Shown: in pieces, positions 18,508 through 26,823 of the stretch | Layout: every line of letters starts with the position of its first letter | Numbering within the stretch: the stretch's first letter is position 1 | Origin: Brucella pituitosa | GTDB taxonomy: Bacteria > Pseudomonadota > Alphaproteobacteria > Rhizobiales > Rhizobiaceae | Direction: 5' to 3' | DNA: 64,000 nt | NCBI RefSeq assembly: GCF_003049685.1 | Contig: NZ_PYSY02000001.1 | Span: 806,001 to 870,000 of the forward strand | Position numbers and translations under genes: made by a program | The notes under the pieces: model-generated | Told to the model about the DNA's origin: nothing | The model's database searches: none | What the model saw: only the letters and a program-made list of their open reading frames with translations

Positions 18508-19523
18508 TGGAGCATAACGGATTGAGTTTCCGGCTCGTCAGCATCTGGATGCACTGACATTGGAACCGAAAACTCGAGCCTTACAGGCAGGTGATCGGAA
18601 CCAGCTTCTTCACGCGAAGCGGCGACAGGTTTCTCAATCTCGTGGCTCACCAAAACCTGGTCGATCGGCAGGCCGATAAAAGGCGCGAGCTTTACGGACA
18701 GACTTTGCGGCATCCATGTGCCGCCAATGCCAGTGACAGCCTTCGTCCCCGAAGCTTTTTCGATACGATGGACTGCATTGCTCCATGGCGTGGCGTTGAA
18801 ATCACCGGCAATGATCGAAGGGCCGCTAATCTTCTGCAGTTCCGGCACCAGCGCATCGATAATAGTCGCCTGGCCAAAAGGCCATGGCAGGATCGAGTGG
18901 TAAGCTGCAACATTGACCCTTGTGCCACTGAAGTCGATGGAAGTTATGGCAAGGCGATCATCACCAAGGCAGGTCTGTTCGCTACCTTCACTGAATGGTC
19001 GGCGGGAAAGAATACCGACACCCATGTTGCTTCCATCCTTGCGACACTCAAAGTGATAAGGATACGTGCCCTTCAGAATGTCGATCCACATGGTCCAGTC
19101 TGAACCAGCTTCCTGATAGGCAATGACATCTGGCTTTTCCCGCGCAACCATTTGTAAGACGCGTTTTGGCTCAGGATTATTGTAGCGCAGATTGATCTGT
19201 ACCAGACTGTAGCGTGCGCCAGTCGTTGGCACATTGGCTTGTGCCGAGGATGATCCATCCAGCAGGTTGCGTGTCGCTCCCAATGTCGTGCTGAAAGCAA
19301 GGATCGCAAACAACAGGATCATCGCACCTTCGCGCCGCATCGTTGAGAACAGAAGCGGGAGCGCGAGCAGCCCCATCAGAATTGCGAGATATGGGCGGAA
19401 ATGCGCGAATGAATCAAGCGCCGGGTGTGCTGATCCGAGAAAACCAAGCACGAGTGGAACTGACACCAGAACAGCGATGATCAGCAGGAAAAATGAAAGG
19501 TTTTCGCGGCGTTTTGACATCAT
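18504..19523 (-). CDS. Membrane-anchored endonuclease/exonuclease/phosphatase-family protein
   Basis: The 339-residue protein has three N-terminal hydrophobic helices (about 10-30, 40-60 and 65-85). An EEP (DNase I-like) domain then runs from about residue 105 to 325. The motifs YQEAGSDW (catalytic Glu region), IIAGDFNATPWS and GSDHLPV (catalytic Asp-His) are present. Related proteins include membrane-linked phosphodiesterases and nucleases; the substrate cannot be told. The gene is monocistronic, 100 bp upstream of amn on the same strand's downstream side. Confidence 0.85.
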   Translation of the reverse strand: MMSKRRENLSFFLLIIAVLVSVPLVLGFLGSAHPALDSFAHFRPYLAILMGLLALPLLFSTMRREGAMILLFAILAFSTTLGATRNLLDGSSSAQANVPTTGARYSLVQINLRYNNPEPKRVLQMVAREKPDVIAYQEAGSDWTMWIDILKGTYPYHFECRKDGSNMGVGILSRRPFSEGSEQTCLGDDRLAITSIDFSGTRVNVAAYHSILPWPFGQATIIDALVPELQKISGPSIIAGDFNATPWSNAVHRIEKASGTKAVTGIGGTWMPQSLSVKLAPFIGLPIDQVLVSHEIEKPVAASREEAGSDHLPVRLEFSVPMSVHPDADEPETQSVMLQ

Positions 19524-19624
19524 GCTCGATTAGCGATTGATTACGGCGCGATGATGGAGAGAGGGCAGTATGTATTGGCGAAAAACATACTGCCCTAATC
19601 ATCTATTGCCCTACGGACATATTT

Positions 19625-21127
19625 TTACTGGAACGCAGTCTCGTAGAAGCTTCTGAGTTTGCGTGAATGCAGCCTCTCATCCGGCATTGCTGCGATTTTT
19701 TCCATCGCACGAATACCGATCTGCAAATGCTGGGCGACTTGACGCTTATAGAACTCAGTCGCCATGCCCGGCAGCTTCAGCTCACCATGAAGCGGTTTGT
19801 CGGAAACGCAGAGAAGCGTGCCATAGGGAACGCGGAAGCGAAAACCATTGGCCGCAATCGTGGCCGATTCCATATCGAGTGCAACTGCACGCGCCTGTGA
19901 AAGACGTTGGACCGGGCCGCGCTGGTCGCGAAGCTCCCAGTTACGATTGTCGATTGTCGCGACCGTGCCGGTGCGCATGATGCGCTTGAGATCATAACCT
20001 TCAAGACCGGTGATTTCCTCGACGGCTTCTTCAAGTGCCACCTGAATTTCTGCAAGGGCTGGCAGAGGCACCCATGCCGGAAGGTCGTCATCGAGGACGT
20101 GATCTTCACGCATATAGGCATGCGCCAGCACATAATCGCCGAGCTGCTGGCTGTTACGCAGACCTGCACAATGGCCCAGCATCAGCCACGCATGCGGCCG
20201 CAGCACTGCAATGTGGTCGGTAATGGTTTTGGCATTGGACGGGCCAACGCCAATATTGACCATGGTGATGCCCGAATGATCACCGCGTTGCAGATGATAG
20301 GCGGGCATCTGCGGCAATCGTTGTAATGGAACTCCGCTGCTCGGCGCAGATTCACCTGCACGCGTTATCGCATTTCCCGGCTCGACGAAGCTGTCATATC
20401 CGCCGCCGCCTTCCGCCATGAGCCTGCGGGCATAATCACAGAATTCATCCATGTAAAACTGATAGTTCGTGAACAGCACGAAATTCTGGAAATGCTTGGG
20501 GCTTGTTGCCGTGTAGTGCGCAAGGCGGTGCAGCGAATAATCGACGCGCTGTGCCGTAAATGGCGCAAGAGGCATCGGCTCGCCGGGAATTGGATCGAAG
20601 TCAGCATTAACGATCTTGTCGTCGGTTGCGGCAAGATCCGGCACATCGAAAAGATCGCGCAGCGGATGCGTGAAGGCGTTGGCAACCGATGCCTCGACAT
20701 AGGTGCCTTCAATGAAAGCAAAATGAATAGGAATTGGCGTGGCCGATTCCCGAACCGTGACTGTCACGCCATGATTGCGCATCAGAAGGCGAATCTGTTC
20801 GTTGAGATAATGCTCGAACAGATCAGGCCGGGTGATCGTTGCCGAATAGTCGCCGGGCATGGTTACATGACCGAAAGCGAGACGTGTATCCACATGAGCA
20901 AAGCTGGAGGTGGACAGGCAAATTTCGGGATAAAACGCGCGGTAGCGTTGCGGGCGAACTTCGCCGCGTGCAAGCTGCTCAAAAGCTTTGCGCAGGAATT
21001 CTGTATTGCGATCATAAAGCTTGCGCAGCGCGACAACTGCCGCGCTGGCATCGGTGAAAACCGCCGGTTCCACGAAAGGAGGCGTTTTTATCTCTGTGAG
21101 AAAAGGTTGTTCGATTCGCTGTGTCAT
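19625..21127 (-). CDS. amn: AMP nucleosidase
   Basis: The 500-residue enzyme hydrolyses AMP to adenine and ribose-5-phosphate, lowering AMP under energy stress. The N-terminal AMP-nucleosidase domain (about 30-190) is followed by a nucleoside-phosphorylase-like catalytic domain containing TMVNIGVGPSNAKT and the substrate-site stretch VALDMESATIAANGFRFRVP near the end. The length is normal for Amn. Two small minus-strand ORFs lie directly upstream and could share its transcript. Confidence 0.93.
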   Translation of the reverse strand: MTQRIEQPFLTEIKTPPFVEPAVFTDASAAVVALRKLYDRNTEFLRKAFEQLARGEVRPQRYRAFYPEICLSTSSFAHVDTRLAFGHVTMPGDYSATITRPDLFEHYLNEQIRLLMRNHGVTVTVRESATPIPIHFAFIEGTYVEASVANAFTHPLRDLFDVPDLAATDDKIVNADFDPIPGEPMPLAPFTAQRVDYSLHRLAHYTATSPKHFQNFVLFTNYQFYMDEFCDYARRLMAEGGGGYDSFVEPGNAITRAGESAPSSGVPLQRLPQMPAYHLQRGDHSGITMVNIGVGPSNAKTITDHIAVLRPHAWLMLGHCAGLRNSQQLGDYVLAHAYMREDHVLDDDLPAWVPLPALAEIQVALEEAVEEITGLEGYDLKRIMRTGTVATIDNRNWELRDQRGPVQRLSQARAVALDMESATIAANGFRFRVPYGTLLCVSDKPLHGELKLPGMATEFYKRQVAQHLQIGIRAMEKIAAMPDERLHSRKLRSFYETAFQ

Positions 21128-21168
21128 GGCTTAGTATAGCAAACTCCATGACAGTCGCATGTCCCTGT

Positions 21169-21336
21169 TTACGCACTTCTTTGCAGGCTCACATAAAGCA
21201 CAAGACCCACTCCGCTCATATGTGCTTTCTGACCAATTTGCGTATAAGCGAATGTTGCAGCAGGCCCGGTGAATACAGCCGTGAACAGCAGAACGCGAAG
21301 TGCAATGCCTGCGGAGATACGGAAGCGAGACATCAT
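21169..21336 (-). CDS. Small hydrophobic protein (55 aa), unknown
   Basis: The ATG at 21336 overlaps the stop of the upstream 54-residue ORF by 4 bp (ATGA). The product begins MMSRFRISAG, has a hydrophobic stretch (about 11-30) that could be a signal or TM helix, and a second hydrophobic segment near the C-terminus (VGLVLYVSLQ). The stop is 41 bp before the amn start. No family is recognised. Coupled spacing and orientation suggest a real gene, but conservation was not tested. Confidence 0.4.
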   Translation of the reverse strand: MMSRFRISAGIALRVLLFTAVFTGPAATFAYTQIGQKAHMSGVGLVLYVSLQRSA

Positions 21337-21497
21337 AATTGTTGGTCTCCGCTCACATGCTTGAGATGCATCGCTGTAATGGGGCCAACGACTGGCTGAT
21401 CACGATAAATGTCATATTTGCGATCAACGAAAAGGCCAGCAATGATCGCAAAGCCGGCAATCATTAAACAGACAATTGTAACGCGCCACAGCAGCAT
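21333..21497 (-). CDS. Small single-TM protein (54 aa), unknown
   Basis: The ATG at 21497 is preceded by GGGGGAATT. The protein starts MLLWRVTIVCLMIAGFAIIA, giving one TM helix at about 4-23, followed by a hydrophilic tail (VDRKYDIYRDQPVVG). The layout is typical of small inner-membrane proteins. It overlaps the next small ORF by 4 bp, and both precede amn on the same strand. Confidence 0.45.
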   Translation of the reverse strand: MLLWRVTIVCLMIAGFAIIAGLFVDRKYDIYRDQPVVGPITAMHLKHVSGDQQL

Positions 21498-21706
21498 AAT
21501 TCCCCCAGCTTCAAAATCGTTTGCTTTACGGGCTTGAGTTTAAGGATGCGACCTGAACTGCTCCTGAGAGCTGCATTCATCCGGCGTTCAAAAATATTGA
21601 TGTTTCACTAACTTGATCGCTTCGCACTTGTGCCGGGCCGCACGGCGCTTATGTTAACCCGCATTGGAAATACGGACAAAGCCAAGAAAGCGGGAGACAG
21701 ATACCC

Positions 21707-22414
21707 ATGGCTGAGCAGACAAAACCCATTGAGCTTTACTATTGGCCGACCCCGAACGGCTTCAAAATCAGCATTATGCTGGAGGAGCTAGGTGTTCCCT
21801 ACGAAGTCAAATATGTGAATATCGGCAAAGGCGATCAGTTCCAGCCGGACTTTCTCAAAATAGCGCCGAATAATCGTATGCCAGCCATCGTGGATCCCGA
21901 AGGTCCGGGCGGCGAGCCGATCTCGGTGTTTGAATCGGGTGCCATTCTGCAATATCTCGGCCGCAAGTTCGACAAGTTCTATCCGACCGATGAACGCAAG
22001 CGCGTGGCCGTCGATGAATGGCTGATGTGGCAGATGGGTGGACTTGGACCCATGTCGGGACAGGCTGGCCACTTCCGTGTTTATGCGCCGGAAAAGGTGC
22101 AATATGGCATCGACCGCTATACAAACGAGGTCAATCGCCTCTACGGCGTGCTCAATCGGCAGCTTGAAGGCAAAGACTATATCGCAGGCGAATATTCTAT
22201 CGCTGACATGGCAAGCATTGGCTGGATCAATGCTTACAAGAATTACGATCAGAAGCTGGAAGACTTTCCGAACCTCAAGCGCTGGCATGAAACGATGAAC
22301 GCACGTCCTGCTGTGCAGCGTGGTCTCGTGGTTGGCAAGGAAGAGCGAGAAAAATCTAATCTGGCCAATGACAAGGAAGCGCAGAAAATCCTGTTCGGCC
22401 AGAAGGCCCGCTAA
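21707..22414 (+). CDS. Glutathione S-transferase, Nu-class/YfcG-like
   Basis: The 235-residue product has a thioredoxin-like N-terminal domain with YYWPTPNGFKI at the active site and NNRMPAIVD with the FESGAILQYL glutathione-binding motif. An all-helical C-terminal domain (about 95-210) follows. The WPTPN pattern fits the Nu class, whose members (E. coli YfcG, YghU) reduce disulfides with glutathione rather than conjugating. It is a single gene with an AAGCGGGAGACAG ribosome site and its own terminator. Confidence 0.88.
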   Translation: MAEQTKPIELYYWPTPNGFKISIMLEELGVPYEVKYVNIGKGDQFQPDFLKIAPNNRMPAIVDPEGPGGEPISVFESGAILQYLGRKFDKFYPTDERKRVAVDEWLMWQMGGLGPMSGQAGHFRVYAPEKVQYGIDRYTNEVNRLYGVLNRQLEGKDYIAGEYSIADMASIGWINAYKNYDQKLEDFPNLKRWHETMNARPAVQRGLVVGKEEREKSNLANDKEAQKILFGQKAR

Positions 22415-22418
22415 TTTA

Positions 22419-22448
22419 AAAAGGCGGCTGAGAAGCCGCCTTTTTTGT
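22419..22448 (+). terminator. Bidirectional Rho-independent terminator
   Basis: AAGGCGGCT (22421-22429) pairs with AGCCGCCTT (22434-22442) around GAGA and is flanked by A and T runs. It sits between the convergent GST and DUF2147 genes and can serve both. Confidence 0.88.
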
Positions 22449-22452
22449 TTGC

Positions 22453-22812
22453 TTATTGGCGCGTGAGACTTTCGCTCTTGCAGATCAGTCCGCCCATAAC
22501 GCAGCCAGAGAGCGATAGCGTATTGCCCTTGACGCTGGCCTTGCCGGTATAGGTCTTGCCTTCATCGAGCTTGTTGACTTCGCCCTTGTAGGTGCCGTCT
22601 TTGCCGGACATCGAGCCGATTGACTTGCCCTTATATTCACCTGTCTGCACCGTGCCGCAATATTTGCCGCCGCCACATGCTGCATAGCTGATGATCGTGC
22701 CGTTCGGGCGCTTCCATGTGCCGACAATGGCTTCTTCAGCGAACGCCGGTGCGGACAGGCCTGCAGTCAATGCAACAGCTGCTGTCATTCCCATAATAAA
22801 ATTGCGGATCAT
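22453..22812 (-). CDS. DUF2147-family secreted protein
   Basis: The ATG at 22812 (MIRNFIMG) has GGGAGGA just upstream and is preferred over the longer frame to 22842, giving 119 residues. A signal peptide ends near SAPAFAEEA. The mature domain starts IVGTWKRPNG and has the paired cysteines YAACGGGKYCG typical of DUF2147. The function of the family is unknown; members are small periplasmic or envelope proteins. A LiuR-like box lies about 45 bp upstream. Confidence 0.82.
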   Translation of the reverse strand: MIRNFIMGMTAAVALTAGLSAPAFAEEAIVGTWKRPNGTIISYAACGGGKYCGTVQTGEYKGKSIGSMSGKDGTYKGEVNKLDEGKTYTGKASVKGNTLSLSGCVMGGLICKSESLTRQ

Positions 22813-23244
22813 GCATTCCTCCCAAAATGCCACAAGGCTCACAGCCTTGCAGAATACTTACGCAAACGTAAACGTAATCCAGTTTTTGCCTCAGCGGAAG
22901 AGGGATAATTTGCGTGTTCGAATTCGCTGACGGCAACATTCTGAACGAAGCCAATCTGCACTATGGTTATCATCTGGTTTCCAGGCGAGGATGCAGAAAA
23001 CATAGCCCTTTCGGAAAAACGCTGTAATTCGGACGGCTTGGATGTTTAACGAATTCCCAAATTTACTCCTTGTTGGGATTTCGTTGTTCGCTTGTTAAGC
23101 ATCTGGTTTAACGTGCATTTTAGTCCTGTCGCTTATCTTAAAGACCATGAACGGAACGACAGATCCGACAGTTCCGGGACGGTGAAAGCCAGTCTTGGAA
23201 ACAAAGAGCGGACGGTTCTCGGGATTTAACAGGGACAAAGAAAA
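22813..23244. other. Intergenic region between DUF2147 and the Sel1-like gene
   Basis: This 432-bp stretch separates divergent genes. It has the LiuR-like box at 22858-22877 and presumably two promoters. I see no further ORF with a convincing ribosome site. Confidence 0.45.
22858..22877 (-). promoter_or_regulatory. LiuR-like box upstream of the DUF2147 gene
   Basis: On the minus strand the sequence reads TTACGTTTACGTTTGCGTAA. It shares ACGTTTACGTT with the candidate operator upstream of ETF-QO at 16370. The identity of the regulator is inferred only. Confidence 0.35.
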
Positions 23245-23502
23245 ATGACACAGTTTCAGAGCGTTACGCAGCACGACAAAGCAGGTTCCCAGGATCGCAT
23301 TCTGCTTGAGATGGGTTTGAAATACGCTATTGGTCGTGACTGTGAAATCGATGTCGTCGAAGCACATAAGTGGCTCAATATCGCTGCCATTCGCGGCAAT
23401 CAGAAAGCCGAGCGCATGCGCAATCAGGTCGCTGCGACCATGAGCAAAACTGAACTCGCTGCAGCTCTTCGTGGTGCGCGTGAGTGGATGACAGCGCACT
23501 AA
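23245..23502 (+). CDS. Small Sel1-like repeat protein
   Basis: The 85-residue protein carries one Sel1/TPR-like unit: LEMGLKYAIGRDC followed by VEAHKWLNIAAIRGN at about 25-60. Sel1 units mediate protein contacts. AGGGACAAAG lies upstream of the ATG. It has its own terminator. The partner is unknown; similar short proteins are common in rhizobia. Confidence 0.75.
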   Translation: MTQFQSVTQHDKAGSQDRILLEMGLKYAIGRDCEIDVVEAHKWLNIAAIRGNQKAERMRNQVAATMSKTELAAALRGAREWMTAH

Positions 23503-23519
23503 AATTGCTCGACGCACTG

Positions 23520-23552
23520 ACAAAAAAGCCGCCTCATCAGGCGGCTTTTTGT
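23520..23552 (+). terminator. Bidirectional terminator
   Basis: AAAAAGCCGCCT pairs with AGGCGGCTTTTT around a short loop. It sits between the convergent Sel1-like and YitT-type genes. Confidence 0.88.
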
Positions 23553-24205
23553 TAGCTTATGCCAAGATAACGCCCCGGCTTGTGGTTGATCGCAATGATG
23601 ACGTTCATCGCTATCGCCCCTACCAGCGAGAGCAGCATATTTTCCAGAGGAATGAAAAACAGCGATCCAAACATGATGAGGACATCGAGTCCAAGCTGAA
23701 ACCAGCCAGCGCGAATCCCGTAGGCGTCCTGTAAATAAAGGGCGAGAATGTTGACGCCGCCAACACCAGAGCGGTGACGAAATAGCGCTAATACCCCCAT
23801 TCCCATCAAGGTGCCGCCCATGAGTGCTGCAAAGAGTGGGTTAATTGAACTGAAATCAACGCACAGAGGTATGACTTTTGCGAAGAACGACATGAGCGCG
23901 ACCGCGATGAATGTCCTGATCGTAAACGGCCAGCCCATACGCTTTGCTGCGAAATAATAGAATGGCAGATTGATCAGAAAATAGAGCAGGCCAAATCCGA
24001 TGCCGGTAGCATACTGGATCAAAAGGGCGATGCCTGCGGTGCTGCCTGTCATCAGCGTTGCTTGACTGTAAAGCGTAATGCCCAAGGCAATGAATGAGGT
24101 GCCTATCAGCATGGCGATCGCGTCTTCATAAAGACGATGACGATCGAAACCCATTGCGCTGGTCACATCGGCAAGCGGGGAGGCGCTATCTGCGATATCA
24201 GCCAC
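23552..24205 (-). CDS. YitT/DUF161-family membrane protein
   Basis: The frame is open to 24289, but the GTG at 24205 has GGAG 6 bp upstream and gives a 217-residue protein typical of the family. Five or so TM helices are visible (IAMLIGTSFIALGITLYS, GLLYFLINLPFYYF and others). Repeated GG motifs include TGSTAGIALLIQY and SGVGGVNILALYLQ. These are the hallmark of the YitT fold without its usual C-terminal DUF2179 domain. The function is unknown; a transport role is likely. Confidence 0.82.
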   Translation of the reverse strand: MADIADSASPLADVTSAMGFDRHRLYEDAIAMLIGTSFIALGITLYSQATLMTGSTAGIALLIQYATGIGFGLLYFLINLPFYYFAAKRMGWPFTIRTFIAVALMSFFAKVIPLCVDFSSINPLFAALMGGTLMGMGVLALFRHRSGVGGVNILALYLQDAYGIRAGWFQLGLDVLIMFGSLFFIPLENMLLSLVGAIAMNVIIAINHKPGRYLGIS

Positions 24206-24443
24206 GTTTAACTCCAGAGCTGCGAAAACCGGAAATCCGGACAAGATTACCCAAACGGCCCGAACTAACGTTCCGCTATCCGAGTGCATGTAAATTCGCG
24301 CTGTACTGATGGGCTATCGCGCCACGCGCCAGCGTCAAGTCTTGGGAGACATTGCAAATATAGCATTCAGAGAACTTGCCCGCACTGCTAGCAATATTGT
24401 TATTTTAGGTGGGGCTTTGTTGATTTAATGTAATTTCTAAGCA

Positions 24444-24974
24444 TCAATTTTTTAGGAATATTTCGTGCTCTGCTTTAGAGAGAAAACGCTTCACATCGGC
24501 CGGATTGCGCAAATGGTGTTTTTGCAGGTGAGGAGGAGCCTTTTCTAAGAAGGAAAGCGCCTGAATACGGCCATTTTTTCGATAATTGGCGACAAACTTG
24601 AGAAATTCCCAGTCAAAACGTTCTTTGCATCCTTCAGCCATGTCCGGGCGCGATTGGCCGTAATGGCGAACCGTTCTTCGGATGATTCGCCAGAGGCGCC
24701 GCGGCGTCGATATATCGAGGAATATGAGCATGTCGGCGCGTGATGCGCGGTGCGCCATCGTTTCGCTATGATTGCCCTCGAATATCCATTTATCGCGATC
24801 AGCAACCTTGTTCGTAAGACGGCTGATCTCGGCACGCGGACGCATGACCCAGTTGGCTTTCCAGTAAATAGTGTCGATGTGAATTACAGGTAAGCCACTG
24901 ATTTTCCCAAGCCTGCGTGCAAGGGTAGACTTTCCCGAGCCAGCACCGCCAATGATCATGATTTTTTGTGTCAC
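24444..24974 (-). CDS. P-loop kinase, topology modulation (FlaR-like)/adenylate-kinase-like protein
   Basis: The Walker A motif IIGGAGSGKSTLARRL is close to the N-terminus and is followed by HIDTIYWKANW, as in the FlaR/'topology modulation' family of small nucleotide kinases. The frame opens at a TTG (25019), but the GTG at 24974 places the P-loop 8 residues from the start as in relatives (176 residues). The ribosome site is weak. The substrate is unknown. Surrounding DNA is AT rich, which may mean lateral origin. Confidence 0.78.
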   Translation of the reverse strand: MTQKIMIIGGAGSGKSTLARRLGKISGLPVIHIDTIYWKANWVMRPRAEISRLTNKVADRDKWIFEGNHSETMAHRASRADMLIFLDISTPRRLWRIIRRTVRHYGQSRPDMAEGCKERFDWEFLKFVANYRKNGRIQALSFLEKAPPHLQKHHLRNPADVKRFLSKAEHEIFLKN

Positions 24975-25253
24975 TTGGATGCCCCGGATTTTAACTCTAT
25001 TCCAATAAAGACAGGACAAGAGTTTAGAACTACTATATATTTACTTTGTGTCATTCAAATTTACGTAACTTCTAAAGAATGACAGTTAGAAATTTTGTAT
25101 TGTAGGCGGTGGTAATATTAAGCAACTGATTGACAGTCAACTTGCCTGGCATCAAGTTACACGGCGGATGTGAAACTTTAAAAGGTATAGAGACCGGCAA
25201 AGCAGACTGGGTGTTTTAAATTATCGCGACAAGCGATCCGCAAATGAGCCAAA

Positions 25254-25348
25254 TGCATTTCCTACCAAACTGCGAAGCGGTTTTGCCTAAGGATAATGCG
25301 TAGAGACAGAACGGTTGTGACGTTTCAGTCTTTGTGGAGCCGTTCTGG
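25254..25348 (+). repeat. Bru-RS-like repeat, short-core type
   Basis: GCATTTCCTACCAAACTGCGAAG, then GCGGTTTTGCC and GGATAATGCG, match the core seen at 18362 and 26292. The right arm carries AGAACGG...CCGTTCT. Confidence 0.55.
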
Positions 25349-25448
25349 AGCGCATCCCGAAAAGTGTGAAACGGTTTTCGGATAAGATGCGCGTAAAAAC
25401 AAACGTTTGGGGCGCGGATCTGGTTCAACCAGATCGAAACGCGCTCCA
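25346..25448 (+). repeat. Bru-RS-like ~103-bp palindromic repeat, copy 2
   Basis: It starts TGGAGCGCATCCCG and ends CGCGCTCCA. The left core is CGAAAAGTGTGAAACGG and the right inner palindrome is CTGGTTCAACCAG. It is nearly identical in the left half to the copy at 63428. Confidence 0.8.
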
Positions 25449-25491
25449 GAACAACGAATTCAATAGTCCGTATCCGACAGGGAGCGACGAG

Positions 25492-26145
25492 ATGTCTATT
25501 CGTACCATCACAGCCTTGGCTGGCACCGCAATCATTATGGGCGCATCTGCCTTTGTTTTTTCATCGCCGGCAAGTGCGCTGACAATGAAAGAATGTAGTG
25601 CGAAGTATCAGGCTGCCAAAGATGCTGGCACGCTGGGCGATGCTAAGTGGAATGATTTCCGTAAGACACAATGCGGTGACGATGCCGCAGCCGCTCCGGC
25701 TGCACCAGCCGCGCCAGCAAAGAAAGCTGCAGCACCAGCTAAAAATGCAGCGGCACCCGCAGCGGATGATGGGGCCAAGAGCCTCACCATGAAGCAGTGC
25801 AGCGCCAAGTATCAGGCGGCTAAAGATGCCGGTACCGATGGTGGCACCAAGTGGAATGATTTCCGTAAATCGGAATGCGGCCCGGGCGCTGATCCCGTTG
25901 CGTTGACCACTGATGGCAATTCAGAACCTGCAGCGCCAACCGCAGCCGCGCCACGCGGTGTGAAGTTCCCGACCGCAGTTTCGTCGAAGTTCTCGAACGA
26001 ATCTCCAGGTAAGGCGCGGATGCACACTTGCCTTGAGCAGTATCATGCAGCCAAGGATGCAAATGCACTGGGCGGCCTGAAGTGGGTTCAGAAGGGTGGC
26101 GGTTATTACAGCCTCTGCAACGCACGCCTAAAGGGTAACTCGTAA
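25492..26145 (+). CDS. Secreted protein with three two-cysteine modules, unknown function
   Basis: The ATG at 25492 has GGGAG upstream; the frame is open further but that part is repeat DNA. The 217-residue protein has a signal peptide (about 1-29, PASA|LT). Modules lie at 30-62 and 98-130, each LTMK-x-CSAKYQAAKDAG then KWNDFRK-x-x-CG. A diverged third lies at 176-212 (TCLEQYHAAKDANALGG ... LCN). Each module has two cysteines 26-29 residues apart, likely a disulfide in the periplasm. Ala/Pro/Lys-rich linkers separate them. I know similar modules in rhizobial hypothetical proteins but no assigned role. Confidence 0.8.
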   Translation: MSIRTITALAGTAIIMGASAFVFSSPASALTMKECSAKYQAAKDAGTLGDAKWNDFRKTQCGDDAAAAPAAPAAPAKKAAAPAKNAAAPAADDGAKSLTMKQCSAKYQAAKDAGTDGGTKWNDFRKSECGPGADPVALTTDGNSEPAAPTAAAPRGVKFPTAVSSKFSNESPGKARMHTCLEQYHAAKDANALGGLKWVQKGGGYYSLCNARLKGNS

Positions 26146-26251
26146 TTTCAGCGAGGTTTCCGCAGGATCAATTGACGGAAACCGCGTTCTGCTCAAAGAA
26201 TTTAAATCTGGGACGGCTTATAAGTCGGCTTGAACTTACACCGTTTTAGAG

Positions 26252-26290
26252 AGAAGGGGCCTTGCAGATATGCAGGGCCCCTTTTTCTTT
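26252..26290 (+). terminator. Terminator after the three-module gene
   Basis: AAGGGGCC-TTGCA and TGCA-GGGCCCCTTT form a stem with one bulge and a short loop (about 26254-26286), followed by a T run. Confidence 0.75.
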
Positions 26291-26291
26291 T

Positions 26292-26397
26292 TAGAGCATA
26301 GCCAGCAAAAGTGTGCAGCGGTTTTGCGTGAGGTAAATGCGTTAAAACAAATGCTTAGGGCGTTTCGTCTGCTTCAAACAAAGTATGAAGCCCTCTA
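26292..26397 (+). repeat. Bru-RS-like ~106-bp repeat
   Basis: It begins TAGAGCATAGCCAGCAAAAG and ends AAGCCCTCTA. The inner right arm has TCTGCTTCAAACAAAGTATGAAG. The layout (left core, AAAACAAATGCTTAGG joint, right palindrome) is the same as in other copies. Confidence 0.7.
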
Positions 26398-26437
26398 AGG
26401 GAATTATGCCGTGGCATTCCTACGACGTGAGGCGGTT

Positions 26438-26809
26438 TCAGGTTCTCTTGAACCAGCTGCTGACACCAACCGTGAGCCAGCCCAAAATCATCAAACTTCC
26501 GCCTGTAGGGGCTGCCATTGGGAAAAGCCGGTTGCCGGTCACATCTCGCAAGAACAGATCGCCGCAGAACAGCACCAGTCCAGCCACTAATAGCGCACCA
26601 CCAATATTCGCAATGCGGCTGTTGGGAACGATGAGTGACAACACCAGAAGGGCGGGGGCGTGGCCGAGAAGAAGCGGCGCTATCGCACCCAAATGATTCT
26701 CGCCACCATGGGCGGCGCCCGCGTACGCAGCAATTGCGAGAGCACCGCAAAGGCCGGCAAGTGTACCAAACAGAACATTGCGAGGTTGGGTATTGTGTTG
26801 ATCGGACAT
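26438..26809 (-). CDS. DUF423-family membrane protein
   Basis: The 123-residue protein has four TM helices and the family features: an early GALAIAAYAGAAHG, a central GHAPALLVLS, and LFCGDLFLRDVTG followed by PTGGSLMILGWL. The role of DUF423 (E. coli YgdD) is unknown. It starts 14 bp after the aminotransferase stop and is likely in the same operon. Confidence 0.82.
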   Translation of the reverse strand: MSDQHNTQPRNVLFGTLAGLCGALAIAAYAGAAHGGENHLGAIAPLLLGHAPALLVLSLIVPNSRIANIGGALLVAGLVLFCGDLFLRDVTGNRLFPMAAPTGGSLMILGWLTVGVSSWFKRT

Positions 26810-26823
26810 TGTTTTCTCCGCAG

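Larger units (their letters stand above)
24975..25491. other. AT-rich intergenic region with two tandem repeats
   Basis: Bases 25020-25200 are AT rich and show no gene. Bases 25254-25348 hold a Bru-RS-like element with arms AGAACGG/CCGTTCT on its right side. A second type follows directly at 25346-25448. The ribosome site of the next gene starts soon after. Confidence 0.5.
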
